DNA of 64,000 bases. It comes from Otis tarda (Eukaryota; Chordata; Aves; Otidiformes; Otididae). The position numbers and the translations under genes are program-made. The notes beneath the pieces are model-generated. The model was not told where the DNA came from, did not search any database, and saw nothing but the letters and a program-made list of their open reading frames with translations. Shown one piece after another: positions 47,301 through 58,435 of the stretch (position 1 is the stretch's first letter; the number at the start of each line of letters is the position of its first letter). Location of the stretch: positions 41,828,001 through 41,892,000 of the forward strand of contig CM048553.1 of the NCBI GenBank assembly GCA_026413225.1. Reading direction: 5' to 3'.

Positions 47301-47878
47301 TGTCGAAAATATCAGGGCCCAAACATCTTTATAGCGGCAGAGCAAGTGGAAATACCTAGTTCAGTTTATAACCTCTCAACTGGATTCACACTTTGGATGC
47401 TAGTTTTTACAAATAATTTTTAGATGCTATGAGAAAAACATACTCTTTAAAGGTCAAATGCTGAACAAAGCTTGTTTGGCGTCGTATGCGTGATTCCATA
47501 CATTTACATGTACGGTGACCCAAATTTAACCTTGGCCAAAGATAGTAAAGCTCTGTCAGAGTCAGTACTCGCACAAGGATTGCCTTTGACATGGTATTTC
47601 CTAGATTATTGCAACCTATGGGAGCTGCTAATTATCTGTGGATAGCCCGAAAGGTAATACCTGTAATTTCCTTATCACCCCGGGCTGTCTAGTTGCAGTT
47701 TTAGTGGGTTCGTGTGGGATGCCAGTATTGTGTAATGTGGGTAAACTCTACAGTGACAAATTACTTAGAGCCATTTTCAAGGTGACATTTTGATCAGGGA
47801 GCTTGTGCCAAGTGTTTTCTATTAAGCATTTCATTTCACTGCATGGTTAATCAGCAAAAGATTCTTCCAAAAATCCAT
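41337..47878. other. Non-coding stretch, no gene seen
   Basis: It contains small AT runs (44,889-44,900 and 45,893-45,912), a doubled 9-mer GATGATATA at 41821-41838, a GC-richer patch at 43,010-43,200, and a pyrimidine tract running directly into CCCAG|GTAAAT at 43,889/43,890. Open frames are under 100 codons and overlap. I see no gene. Confidence 0.55.
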
Positions 47879-47906
47879 TATGTCATATGTCATATGTAAT
47901 ATGTCA
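47879..47906. repeat. Four tandem copies of a 7-bp unit
   Basis: TATGTCA occurs at 47879-47885, 47886-47892 and 47900-47906, with TATGTAA at 47893-47899. It is a short minisatellite-like array with one substitution in the third copy. Confidence 0.95.
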
Positions 47907-50900
47907 GGACCGTTTCTCCTTGCTTAAAGTGAAGAAGGGGCCATGAATGCTTGAAAAATAACAAATCTTATTTCTGCTTAAAAGTAAAAAAAAAATAAAA
48001 CAAAACATAGAGTTTTGCTTTTGGCCACGTTTAAAAGCTATCTAGATGAGAAACCAAGAATTTAAAGGTTTAGGCAGCTTGACATGTTATTCATTATGCA
48101 AATACTTTCAAAAGCAACACTAGCCTGTGTAGTATTATGATATTTGATAAAATCAGTATTAACTATGTGTGTCTTTTGAAGCTGTAATAAGTCTGGGTCA
48201 TTTTATATGACTGCAAAGACCTTTCGGACTATAGATCAAATCCTCAGCATGTTTTCCTTTCTTAGCAAACCCTTTCCTACATCTAGAAGGCTCAAGTACT
48301 AAGACGACCTGCAAGCTTGTATCAGAATTGGTCTTTCTTTTCCCTTTCTGTAAATGAGAAACTAGTTTTATATCTGCTCACCAAAAAGACACTTCTCTTT
48401 AAAGTCATTGTCAGTATAGATTCAGTTTTAAATGGGCTTGAGACTTGTTCTTGACTAGTTGATTCTGACAGGGCTACACATGTATCTTGTTTACTTAAGG
48501 CAGGAAGCAGGCTGAAACTTTGGTTTCCTCTTACTGACCATCGCAGCAAGATGTCTAAATGGCTTCCAACTTGCTAGCTTTTAGCTCAGGCTAAACTCCT
48601 CTGAAATCTTTAAGAACTGTACAGTCCATAGATTCATTTACAATCCTCTGTTCTTCTGGTTTGAATGCCATTAACTGTTGAAGTAACAAGCAGCTGGAGA
48701 GACTGGCAAAGCGCCCTTGTGAAATAAGGACACAAAATGCTGTCTTTAAGCCTCACCCATCCTGCTGTGCAGTAATTGCAGAGGGCAAAAGGAGCTTAGT
48801 AGTAGTTTTCTGAGACTCTAATTCAGGGTACCAAAATGGGAAAAATTTTATAATGTCTTTCCATACTCAAAGGAAAGAAATAGGCATTTGACTTCTGAAA
48901 CAACCTTAGCACAAAAGTTGGTACACAGGATCAACCCAATATCCCCTTTGGCTTTGATACCAGCTTTGGTAGCAGAACAAAAGCCAGTTTCACCTCTGAC
49001 ATCAAAGGTAGTGCCAGCACTTCAAGGCACCAAAGTTGAACACGAAAGAGGGCTCTGGTGATGCTCAGGCAGCCATTAAGAAAGAAAACTGATAGCTTCC
49101 ATGTGGCAGTGACAAAGACCTGCAAGTAGTCTGTGACACACTCTGCTGGCTTACGCGCTATCATTTCCAAAGAAATGGTGTTGCCTTGAGAGAAGAGATC
49201 TGGAGAGAACCAGGTGCTTCCCAACAGTGGTCCAACCTCACTGCTGAGAGCCGATTATGTGTTAACCCCATTGCTGGGAGTTGTCTGCTCTCACTCATAT
49301 TCTTCAAATCTCACCTTTTCCCCATTGTCTCATGGCAGTCATTGCTTCTGGGATCTGTGAATGATGCAACCAAGAAACCCTTGAACTTCCACAGAGTGCA
49401 CTCTTGAGTGCTGAGATTGGTCAGGTCAACTGAGCAACACGGGAGCCACCCACACATAATGGATGTCACTATGGTCCTGCTTCCAGAGAAGGCAACCTAT
49501 ATTCACTTGCTGCAGATAGTTTCCTGTGTCTACCAGAACAAATTCCCCTATCCATCCAGTTTTTCACTTGGACAGCTGAAAGTGGAAAATCAAGAAATAT
49601 GTGAATCCTTTGTACAAAGGATATGGTCCTGAAGATTTATTTTTATTGTCTTTGAAATAAGAAGTATTTTGTGCGTGAGAACCATCAGTGAATGATTTGA
49701 AATGGTTTTACAGTCTCCTTCTGTGCCATGCAAACTCCATGAGACTTTGATTCTGTATTGAGGAACTATTGCAGAGCTCTTTACTTTCTCCTGTCGGATG
49801 GAGCTTACCTTGACACCAAAGAAATGAGTGCTATGGATGATCATCATGGTGACTCCATCCATTTATAATCTATCCAGCCCTTTTTCTCAGCCCTTGTCAG
49901 AAATTTCTTTCAGTGGAGACTTCGGTGGTCAAACCTCACTTCTTAGCTCCTTCAGAAATATGAGGAAGAAACTGTTGCTTTTCGGAATGAAGAAACAGTG
50001 CAGAATTTGAAGAGGCTCGACTAGTGCATGTGATCTCTCTTCTATGGGGTGGAAATTCTTTCCTGCAGCAGCCTACTACCTCCCTCTGAAACCACTTTCT
50101 GTACTGTTGCCTGGAAATAGTCTGTAATACAGTGCCTATGTCCTTGCTTTGTGGGACATATACCATGTCAAACAGTACCCTCAGCTAGAAATTCATTGTC
50201 AGATTTTGCTCTATTTGCTTTGTGATTGGAAAGGAGGACAGCATTGCTGTGTTAGAGTCTCCAGTAATGGAGAATAAAGGCCAGAGATAGAAGTCTCGGG
50301 GGTGTGGTTAGTCTGGGAGCTTTGGAAAAGTAGAAACAGGTGAAAAAACTTCAAAAATTCATTACAAAAGTATGTAACTTATTCTTTCTTTTTCAGTAGG
50401 AAAAAGCAGGCTGACCAGGTGTATTTATGCAGGCTATATTGTCCTGACTCTGGCTTTGAGCTGGGAGGTTCATGGTCAAAACTACACCGCAGCAGAGAGA
50501 TATCTGGAGAAATTACTGCTCTCATCATGAAAATCCGTGTTGCGGTTGTGCTTATTTGAGAGGCTTAGTCAACAGTCTGAGTGGAGCTGGTTTGAAGTAA
50601 TTCAGAGGACAAGCTGGGAGAACTCAGATTAAGGTTGCAACTGCTGTAAGGGATTTTATACAAACCTTAAAGATTCATAGAAATCATGTCCAGAATTTCA
50701 TTTTAGAAAGAATAAAATACTAAAGTTTATCAGTTAAATGTCAAATAAAAAAGAGGAGGAGGACAAAGGCCAGGAAGGGAGGAAATCCAATGGTGCTTTT
50801 TTTTTTTCTCGTGACTAACAATTTTTCACCTACCCACAAAACTGTTCATACTCTAACTCTAATCATTTGTTTCCTCCTTATAAATCAGGAACACTTATGT

Positions 50901-52269
50901 TTTCATGCTTTGATAAAGCTATTACTGTAAATTTTATGCAAATACCCTTGCTGAGGTCCCTTAATTGATGCAGGTGATAATAATGTCTGAACCTGGCAGG
51001 GTGAATCAGAAATCTTACTGCAGTCCACGAAAGTAAGTAGCAATTCACCTTCCTCCCTACTGGGCAGTAAGTGGGAAAAACATGCACTCACATCCACCAA
51101 AATGTTCTTTCCTTAATATCCCTGTCTCTGGTCTCGAGGATAAAATTTGTTTGTTTCCAGATCTGTTCCTGTGCTACTCATAAAAACACTGTCAAAGCCG
51201 TGTTTATATGATGCATTTGACGGGAGCAAGTACTGGGCATACTTGATCCATCAAATCTGTGCTGTGCCCTCAAAAGCCCTGATCGCTTTAGGGGATGCCA
51301 GGAAAATGTTGGCAGTATAGGCAGTTGTGTTTGAAGTTTAGGATGCCCTTTCTGTAAGAGGAATGAGGGATGAGTTTCTCTAAGAAAGGAAAGTGAGCGG
51401 TTGCCGAGAAGGAAAAAGAAAAGAAAATGGGGAATTAAGGAGCTGCTCTGTGTATATGATGATGGATTATTACTGCTTTTTCTGGCTATGAGCAAGACCA
51501 TTCTCCTGAGTGTGGGGGAGAGTAGGGAGTGAGCAGTTTGACAGGGCGGTAAGATCACTCAGTAGTAGAGAAGAGGTTCTCAGCTGGCTTTGCCAGACAA
51601 GGATGAAATAAGTAGGATGACTATGTACAAATCTCTTTTTACTAGATCTGATATCAATGAACTAATGTTTTTGTATTTGTAAGTCAACATAGAAGTGTAA
51701 GGGCATTTACATGCATTGACCAGTGCTTCTCACAAAATAGTACAGGGGGAGGCATGGAAGGAGTGTGCACCCAGGACAAGACTCTAGGTGTGAAGAGAGC
51801 AGATGGATCTAGCAGTGCTTATGTCCTTCCCTGGGGGAAAATACAATGGGCTCATTAAGTTACTGCTAACTGTATTTCTTAATTACGGTGTACTCGTTAT
51901 ATAGGCCGTTACTACTGACCATTTATACAAGAATATCTTTGAAACAGTGTCAGTCTTTCAGACATGTGAATTTTAAATTCAGTAAACTAGTTTTGATTTC
52001 ATTTAATAATTATTTTAAATTGTACTCGGACTGTTGAAAACATCTTATTTTATGATTCATGTGATTGGTTTTTTTTATTCTGTCGTGGTTTTTTCTTTCT
52101 CTTGGAAAACTAATGCTGGCATTACTGTTGTGTTAGCAATTGTTGGGTCTTTCCCACATGTCTGGAACTGATTTTGTTCTCTGCGTTTTTAATGGAGCTG
52201 AAGTGAATGTGGCTCTTTGTTTAGCTTTCTTTTTGTACTAAAATATCATTAGGTGTCTGAAAAATGTAG
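47907..52269. other. Non-coding stretch with several minus-strand open frames
   Basis: Minus-strand frames lie at 48322-48549, 48931-49224, 49590-49862, 49936-50166 and 51178-51558 (the last 126 codons). Their composition is mixed rather than low-complexity. A perfect minus-strand 5' splice-site match (AAG|GTAAGC) falls at about 49,807-49,815. CpG is scarce here, as in old methylated insertions. I recognise no domain, retroviral motif, LTR pair or gene, so I leave the region as unassigned. Confidence 0.4.
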
Positions 52270-52376
52270 AGCTTCTGTGGCACTTCACAAACATTAACTC
52301 ACTGACCATGCCCAGCTTTGCAGTAATTTTAGTGTTGGGTTTTGCCTTCACCTGGCACTGAACCCAGGCTCAGTCC
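52270..52376 (-). repeat. Possible MIR-like SINE remnant
   Basis: CTTCACAAACATTAACTCA resembles the complement of the MIR 3' region (CTTTACAAACATTAACTCA), and CACTGAACCCAGGCTCAGTC about 60 bases later resembles the complement of its tRNA-like 5' part (TTTGAACCCAGGCAGTC). The middle is missing or too diverged. Orientation is minus. Confidence 0.4.
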
Positions 52377-52467
52377 AGCCATGTTTTGGGACTTCTTGGT
52401 ATCTGTTAGAAACCTGTGGCCCTGCTGCACACACCTACATAACCAATATCCTCACTGAGATCCTCAC

Positions 52468-52621
52468 CCACGATTTTGGTGTCTACTCTGTATCTGCTGC
52501 TCTCCTGGTGCTTCTTTCCCAATAGCTTTGTCTCCGTGAACAGCACACACAGGGCCTCTGTTCCCGCTCTCTGCCTCTCCATCCTTCCACCCCACAGTGT
52601 ACCTCTTGGATGACACACTTT
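52468..52621 (-). other. Candidate minus-strand exon or pseudo-exon, 154 nt
   Basis: On the minus strand a T-rich tract ending GATTTTCAG leads into position 52621, and TGG|GTGAGG follows 52468. The frame beginning with the first exon base is open across the whole 154 nt and has a balanced amino-acid composition. No family is recognised. It lies just downstream, in transcription sense, of the coding-like frames at 52684-54433. Confidence 0.2.
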
Positions 52622-53369
52622 CTGAAAATCACATTTAAAAATAGCACTGTGTTAATAAATATGTTTTATTAGGGGAAACACATTCAACCGTGTGGAATCT
52701 GAAGCCTCAGTGCTTGCCAAACAACTGTTTTGCACTCATCTCCTTGGTACCAAAATGCTAAGGTGAAGGCTGCCTTCTGCAGGTTGCTGGATGGCGTGCT
52801 GAGAGTCTGCTGGGAGGAGGCTGGCTTACTGGTCGGGCAGCAGTTGCTGTGGCAGTCGCTGAGTTCTGGACCTTTCTCGGCAACATATGCTGCTGTGTCT
52901 CTTCCCACACCATCGTTCTCTTCCATCTATCTCTTCTTCTATTGTGCTTTCCACTGTCTCCTCCTTCCCTATGCCTCTCCACTCCATGGTCCTTTACCCA
53001 TTCAAACCTTTCTGTTGCTTGATTTTTCCTACAGCACCACCTTCAGTAACCTTACTCTCTTTTTCCAGGACCTCTGCCTTCCAGTGACCACTCCACTGGC
53101 ACTGCAGTTGGGTCTGTCTGCCTCACATCAGTATAGCTGCACAGCTGCCTTTGCAGTAGCTCTTGGCTACATTTGGCAAGTGCCAGAAAAAAAAAACAAA
53201 CAAACACCTTCTATTTCTGTAATAACAGCTGGAATTACAGAGGACAAGCGGTGTCTTGTAATGTTCTCGTTCTTCCTAGTCCTGTTGGGGCTACAACTGT
53301 GTGAGAGCTTCTGGTCTGAATGGTTGTCTTGCTGAAATAAACCCCTTTTTGAAACCTTCCTGGTGGTTA

Positions 53370-53585
53370 TCACAAGGTCTGTGGGCATGCAAGTCCTATC
53401 ACAGGATGGTTGATAGGGTGCTTTGCTGTCATCCCAGCCTCAACCATTCTGGGCAATTCCTCTGGGGTGTCAAAAAGGGCACAATGGTGATTGTCTTCTC
53501 CATTGGCTGGAGATAGCTGCGCTTCTGTGTATTTCTTCTGCCGCCTTCTTTGGTCGTCCTTTTCTGCAAATACTCTCCTGAGCAT
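53370..53585 (-). other. Minus-strand ORF, 71 codons, unknown
   Basis: ATG-started frame with mixed, charged composition (an early KDDQRRRQKK stretch, then acidic and proline-containing parts). No domain is recognised. It is one of a series of coding-like frames on this strand between 52.4 and 54.4 kb, separated by stop-rich gaps, so a broken gene, an unannotated multi-exon transcript or chance are all open. Confidence 0.18.
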
Positions 53586-53808
53586 TTATCAACTAAATAA
53601 AATTCATAAAAATTTCTTAATCAGTTCATTTGCCTATGACTGATTAAGTGACAGATACTTTACATTCTTGCTGGATTTGGTGTTAATACAGTTTGTTGCT
53701 CATTCCTAGTACATCGTGGGGGGTGGTGTGGTTGTGTTTGCTTTTCTGTTTTCTTCTTGTTAATTTTAATTTGCATTAGATATTGTGGTTGAAAACTGAA
53801 TTTTTACT

Positions 53809-54433
53809 TCAGATCTGTTGCTTTGGCCAGGTGATTTTTCTGTCTGTTTTTGTCTTCTCAAGTTTTTCACCTACATTTAGTGTACTGTTCTCGGTCGTTA
53901 CCTCTCCTTGCTGTGCTGCCGTTTTTCCATGTTGGCACACCCAGCCATAGGAAGTTTTCCATGAAGGTCTCAGCTCTGAATCCAACCACCGTAGCCTGGC
54001 TGTACCCTGCAGGTATTTGGTGCTCATGGCAAAGCCATGACGATGCCCCTGGGAATGGTCAGTGGCATCCACAGGGCCATAAGGAACATTTTATTTCCTC
54101 CACAATCATGAACTGTCCTGGATTGTCCTGCTGCTCTGAAATGAGAGTCTCTGCCACAGCCATAGCGTCCTTGCTGTGGTTGCCTGAGATTAACACTTGT
54201 GCTCCGTTGTGCTTCATTTCTTCACTTTCTTCCATGTGTGTATATTCTAGAGTTTCCTTAATGGACCTTTTCCCCACAAACACTTGAGAAGACTGGCGGC
54301 TGAAGGGCTGTTTGGACTTTTTGAGTAATGTTGTTATGAGCTTGGCTATACTCTCCCGTAGTAAAAACTGCTGTCCACTGTGTTTAAAGGCTTGGGGCTG
54401 CTGGGGAACATCTGATTTATTAATGGCCTCTTT
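53809..54433 (-). pseudogene. Coding-like minus-strand segment with one frame change
   Basis: The first frame is open from just after a TGA at 54434-54436 to a stop at 54059-54061, 124 codons. The second frame overlaps its end (54072) and continues to 53809, 87 codons. Neither is low-complexity. The first has alternating charged and hydrophobic residues, with stretches such as HMEESEEMKHNG and MAVAETLISEQQ, as in real proteins. Read together they would be one coding region broken by a single frame change near 54,060-54,072. I recognise no family, and no ATG opens the first frame near its start. Chance or a long non-coding RNA remain possible. Confidence 0.2.
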
Positions 54434-54436
54434 TCA

Positions 54437-57400
54437 GCTTCCTCCTCATCTTAAGAAGATATAAGCAGGTAATTAGGTAGTTGCCAAGAAGACAGTGGAA
54501 ATAAACTTTAAAATTCCTCCTTGTAAAATGATTTATTTAACAGTTTTATTCTGACATGTGTGTTTTATGCTTTAATCATCTGTCTGTGGCTGTGAAACAG
54601 GCCAGGTCTCTTCATCTTTTGCTGTTAGATTTTAGAGGACTGATCCTATATGGTTTTGTTTTCTCTTACGTTGCCGCATGTGAGTGTTTATGTTGGCTTT
54701 CTGGTAGATGCTTAATTGGATTGTAACTGATTTTACACTAAAGACTGATGTCCAGTTTACTTTTGGTCCTATTTGGATTGCTCTGGTTTCTGGAAGGAAT
54801 CGATATTCAGAAATGTATTGAACTCTTTTGCTGCGGCTTTCCTTCAGGGACATTGCTTATATTTGATCATCAGTGCCAGTTGCCCAGGGTGATGGAGTCG
54901 TTTGGGTGTCTTGAGTAATGGCTCTGTTCCTGTTACAGTTACTTTTTGGAACAGGAATTCTGGTATCTGCAAATATCTCCACTTGAATGCTGGTAAAAAG
55001 AAAAAGAAAAAAAAAACCTAGCAGCTGTTGTCAGGGGTCTTCCAAACTCCTTCCATTCCTTTTCATCCTTCCTGACAGTTTCCTTTGATGGTAATTCTAT
55101 TTTTCCAGTTCCCAAAGCTCATAATCTCAAAGTCCTCTTTGAGTCTGAGTCTTCTTCAGAAGCTCATGTTAATCAGATTATTTGTGAAACAGCCTTAGCA
55201 TCATCTTAGTAATCTTTATAGGTATTGAATGACCTATACCCTTTGTCAGGAACTTACAGTAGGTACACAACTCTCTTTAGTTGTCGTCTGCTATCTGCTG
55301 GCTCCCTTACTTCTGCTGCATTCAAGCATTTTCCATTTGTATAGGTCTCATTTGTCTTTTAAATCATCAGAGTCTCTAAGCATCTTTCTCCTTTGCTGAA
55401 ACAGACACAATAATGTTTGAAGAAAAAGATTCATGTCTGTAACTCATCACTTGCCACTTTTATTCACTGCTAGAGCAAGACTATGAGTTCACCAAAAGGG
55501 AAAACCTCTTCCTTAAAACTGGAGCCTGAAAAGGCCCTTGTCTGAGGTGCCAAAGACTCATATTTACCATTACACCCCCCGAGGTGGGATTTACAGTAAA
55601 TATCAGGGTTTGCGTCTAGAACTGCTGACAAACCAGCTTCCTTTGATAGATGGATTCATTATCACTTTCTAATTACAAGCAAATTTCCAGGTGTGTTCAC
55701 CATGTTATAAATGAAACCTGTCTATTGTTATACAGTGGTGGCCTCCGGGTCAGCCGTAAGGGATCTATAGCTCCTCTTCTGTCGTTGGACCAAATTAATC
55801 AGACGTATTTTTAACAGATAACCTTTAGAAAAGTGACTGATTAATCACTTGGTAATGCGGACTGCTATCAAGTTCATCATCTCCAAATAAAGGAAGGAAC
55901 TCAGCAAGACTACAATATGTCAAATGCTTCAGTCTCAGTGTGTTAAAATACTCTCAGAACCAGATGCTACTCTTCTGAAAGGAAAGAAATCTGCTACATC
56001 AAACATATATGGCTTTCTGCATCTGTGGGTCAGATTCTGCGCCAAGATGAAGGCTTTCTGGTTGCGCAGGATGGCTGACAAATGGAGCCCCATGTGTATA
56101 CATCTAAGGATAGAGTCTGATCACTACAAAGTAATACAATTTCTACTGTATTCTGCCGTTTGATTATTTTAGGACTGTGATTTTTAAGAGGGTATTGAAA
56201 GCTGTACACATCAGTAAAACACAACCAGTCTTTGTCTAATCCTGTATCCGAGGATAGATTTCAGTGTGATTTTCTATGTTCCAGTTACTTCTTTTGAAGA
56301 TAAAACAGCCTGTCTTTTAATTTTGTATTGAAGAATATGCTTGACATCTTTCATACTGAGATTAGGTTAGCAAAGGCATACCCTCGCTTATGCTGGAAAA
56401 TGAAACAAGTTCCTAATTGTCAAAAGATTAATCCTTGGCAGTCATCCAGGGCAATATTTGCTGTAGCAACTTGGTATCCATCACAGTTACAGACCAAAGG
56501 TCTTGTCATATACGTATTCCTCGCAGCAGTGCCGTAGCAGGGCAGCACAGCACAGGCTCGCTACCCTGGGCTGTTAGTCTCTGGGAAACTCTATCCATTC
56601 CTCAATTAGTGCCCTTGCAGGGGTCACAGTCTTTGATGACTGAGCTGTTTATAAAGACTGAAATATAAAGCTCAGTAATACCAAAAAAAAGAAAAAAAAG
56701 CAACCCCCAAACTGATTTTTTTGTTGTTGTTGATTGCAGTGTTTCCTGTTAGAGATTCTAGCATTTACTAGAAGTTTGGTCCGTCAATACTAATAACAAT
56801 ATTAGTGAAATGTGAGGCTTTTTTTTTTACTGTGAAAATCACTGTTAACTGCAGGTTGATACTGCTTAAATTGGCAAATTTTTTTTTTTTTTTTTTTTTG
56901 TTAACTCACTTGGTATAGAAGTGCAAAGCTGCTACAGGAACATCTTAATCTGCCAGCATGGCCAGTCTTGTCCTTGTTTTTGAATACTATCTTTTTCTCT
57001 GGGAAATTCATGGGAGGAGCAGACATGGGGATGAGCCTTTATTGTCCTGCAAACCTAACAGAAGAGTAGGTCAGTATTAGAAATGCCTCCTATAAATTAG
57101 CAAAGCTAGCAGTCCTAAGCCTTGTTCCGTTAGCGTAGCTAAAAACCACACAAAAGCACATAATACCGCCTCTATATCCCTCCTTCTGTATAAGCCACCT
57201 CTGTTGTGTTTTGGAAAATTACTTTAGTGTCACTTTAGAAAATTCTTCAAAGGGAATTTTATCTCTGTTATTCATCACAGAAATGATGATTCAGAAAATG
57301 GTCTCGTTCCATTCGATATTCATTTTCCCTGATGCTGTGTACCCTTTGACTTTACACACTGCTAGCTAGCAGGAAGCTGCCCACAGTTCTCAATTTGCAT

Positions 57401-57489
57401 GGCAGGGAAAAAAAATGGAGAAAAACTCAGTCTGCTGCAGGCTGATGGGAGGGGGGAGATTTAAAAATCTGGGTATGACTTTGTTTTCT
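54437..57489. other. Non-coding stretch, no gene seen
   Basis: On the minus strand a long pyrimidine tract ending TTTTTACCAG (AG at 54,990-54,991) forms a strong 3' splice-like site, and the frame after it is open for about 45 codons. Homopolymers occur at 56,819-56,828 and T21 at 56879-56899. I see nothing else recognisable. Confidence 0.5.
56879..56899. repeat. T21 homopolymer
   Basis: Twenty-one uninterrupted T. The sequence beside it on the minus strand is not recognisable as a retroposed element. Confidence 0.95.
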
Positions 57490-57830
57490 TTAACTCCTAT
57501 TCTGCACCACTGAGGTTGACAGGATTATGGGGTGCGGGTAGGATCGGGACTTGATCCCTCACTGATGAGTCTCTGCCCATTTAGTGCGTTATAGGCCCAA
57601 GGGAAAGGGGCAAATTGACAGTGTGTTCTGGCGCGTTGCAGTCTATATTTGGATCCCTGATTTAAAGCTGACAGATGTGTAAAATCATATGTAGCCAGAA
57701 AACTCCCTAGCGAGGACACAGCTGCATATATTGATGAGTCAAAGTTACTCCAGTTAAGACTGGCATTAATTTATATGTGGCAAATCCCCTCCAGATCTGT
57801 GTTCCTGGTAGTGTAATATCACTGAGTGTA
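57490..57830. repeat. Possible old sauropsid LINE-type fragments
   Basis: TTCTGCACCACTGAGG followed by TTGACAGG resembles the old motif TTCTGCCCCACTGAGGTCAATGG. About 200 bases later AGTTACTCCAGTTAAGACTG resembles AGTTACTCCAGATTTACACTG from the same sort of tail. The parts between are not recognisable. This may be one long decayed copy or two pieces. Confidence 0.33.
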
Positions 57831-57979
57831 GTTTTGGGCTCGTTCCACCCGCTCTGGATCAAACCATGTGCTTTTTGGATGTGAATGTGAATGGAGAAGA
57901 CTTGTAAATCTGAAGCACTGCTCTTCTCAGATGCTAGGCGAATGCCATCATACCCTCATTTAGATGTGGCAGCTGTTGT

Positions 57980-58330
57980 CAGTTACTTAATCTCATAAAT
58001 AAAATAAAGCCAAATTTCCACAAACTGAATCCGCCTCTATCTCGCGGCCTCCTGCAATGCCTTAAATGAACTGCGTATTTTTGTTTCTCAGGAATCTCCC
58101 TTTATAACCCACTGTACTGCTTGATTATTTCCTCTATGTTGTACAGGAAACGGTGAGTAAGTGATTAATAACCTGCCTCAGTTTTACTTTCCCCTCTTGC
58201 TGCAGCCTTGTCGTGAAATAATGTGACCCACAGATGTCTGAGCAAAGCAATCCATTGCGTTAATGACAGATGCTGTTGGGGCTTGCTCAGTGAAAGTGAG
58301 CTATTCGTAGGGAGAGAAGCTCAGGTATTC
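57980..58330. promoter_or_regulatory. Candidate conserved block around a candidate exon
   Basis: The block keeps CpGs (AATCCGCC, CTCGCGGCC, ACTGCGTATT, TTGTCGTG, TTGCGTTAATG) in AT-rich, repeat-free sequence, and it surrounds the candidate exon at 58092-58152. Part of it (58,153-58,195) loosely resembles the forward MIR segment ending GCCTCAGTTT, so an exapted old SINE is one possibility. Conservation cannot be measured here. Confidence 0.33.
58092..58152 (+). other. Candidate 61-nt exon with strong splice sites
   Basis: A T-rich tract ending GTTTCTCAG precedes 58092, and the 5' site ACG|GTGAGTAAG after 58152 matches the consensus at every intronic position. One frame is open throughout, taking the first two bases as the end of a split codon: 19 codons that encode a mostly hydrophobic stretch containing YNPLYCLIISS, followed by basic residues, as at the end of a membrane helix. 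The other two frames have a stop. A second AG (TTGTACAG) at 58146 would leave a 6-nt microexon with the same 5' site. I do not recognise the protein. A cassette or poison exon of a long host gene would fit; chance remains possible. Confidence 0.3.
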
Positions 58331-58347
58331 CTGCTACTTTGATCATC

Positions 58348-58435
58348 TTTTTTTTTTTTTCTTTTGCATAAATTTTGAGCATGCTGAAAACTCCCAACAA
58401 AGCACGGCATAACCCACTCTGGAAAACAGCCTGGG
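58348..58435 (+). other. Second splice-like segment downstream
   Basis: A T13 tract starts at 58348. AG at 58378-58379 is followed by ATGCTGAAAAC, and a strong 5' site GGG|GTGAGTACC falls at 58435/58436. The frame of that ATG is open across the segment and continues for 40 codons in all if unspliced. The AG lies after an A-rich gap, so the 3' site is weak. No product is recognised. Confidence 0.15.

Noticed and set aside
52730-53335. Longest open frame, 201 codons, plus strand
   Set aside because: It opens at TTG, its only internal ATG is near the end, its composition follows a CT-rich plus strand, and it lies opposite the more protein-like minus-strand frames. No domain was recognised.
56492-56510. 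ACAGACCAAAGGTCTTG resembling a CR1-like GGTCAGACCAAAGGTC block
   Set aside because: The flanks do not continue the match on either side.
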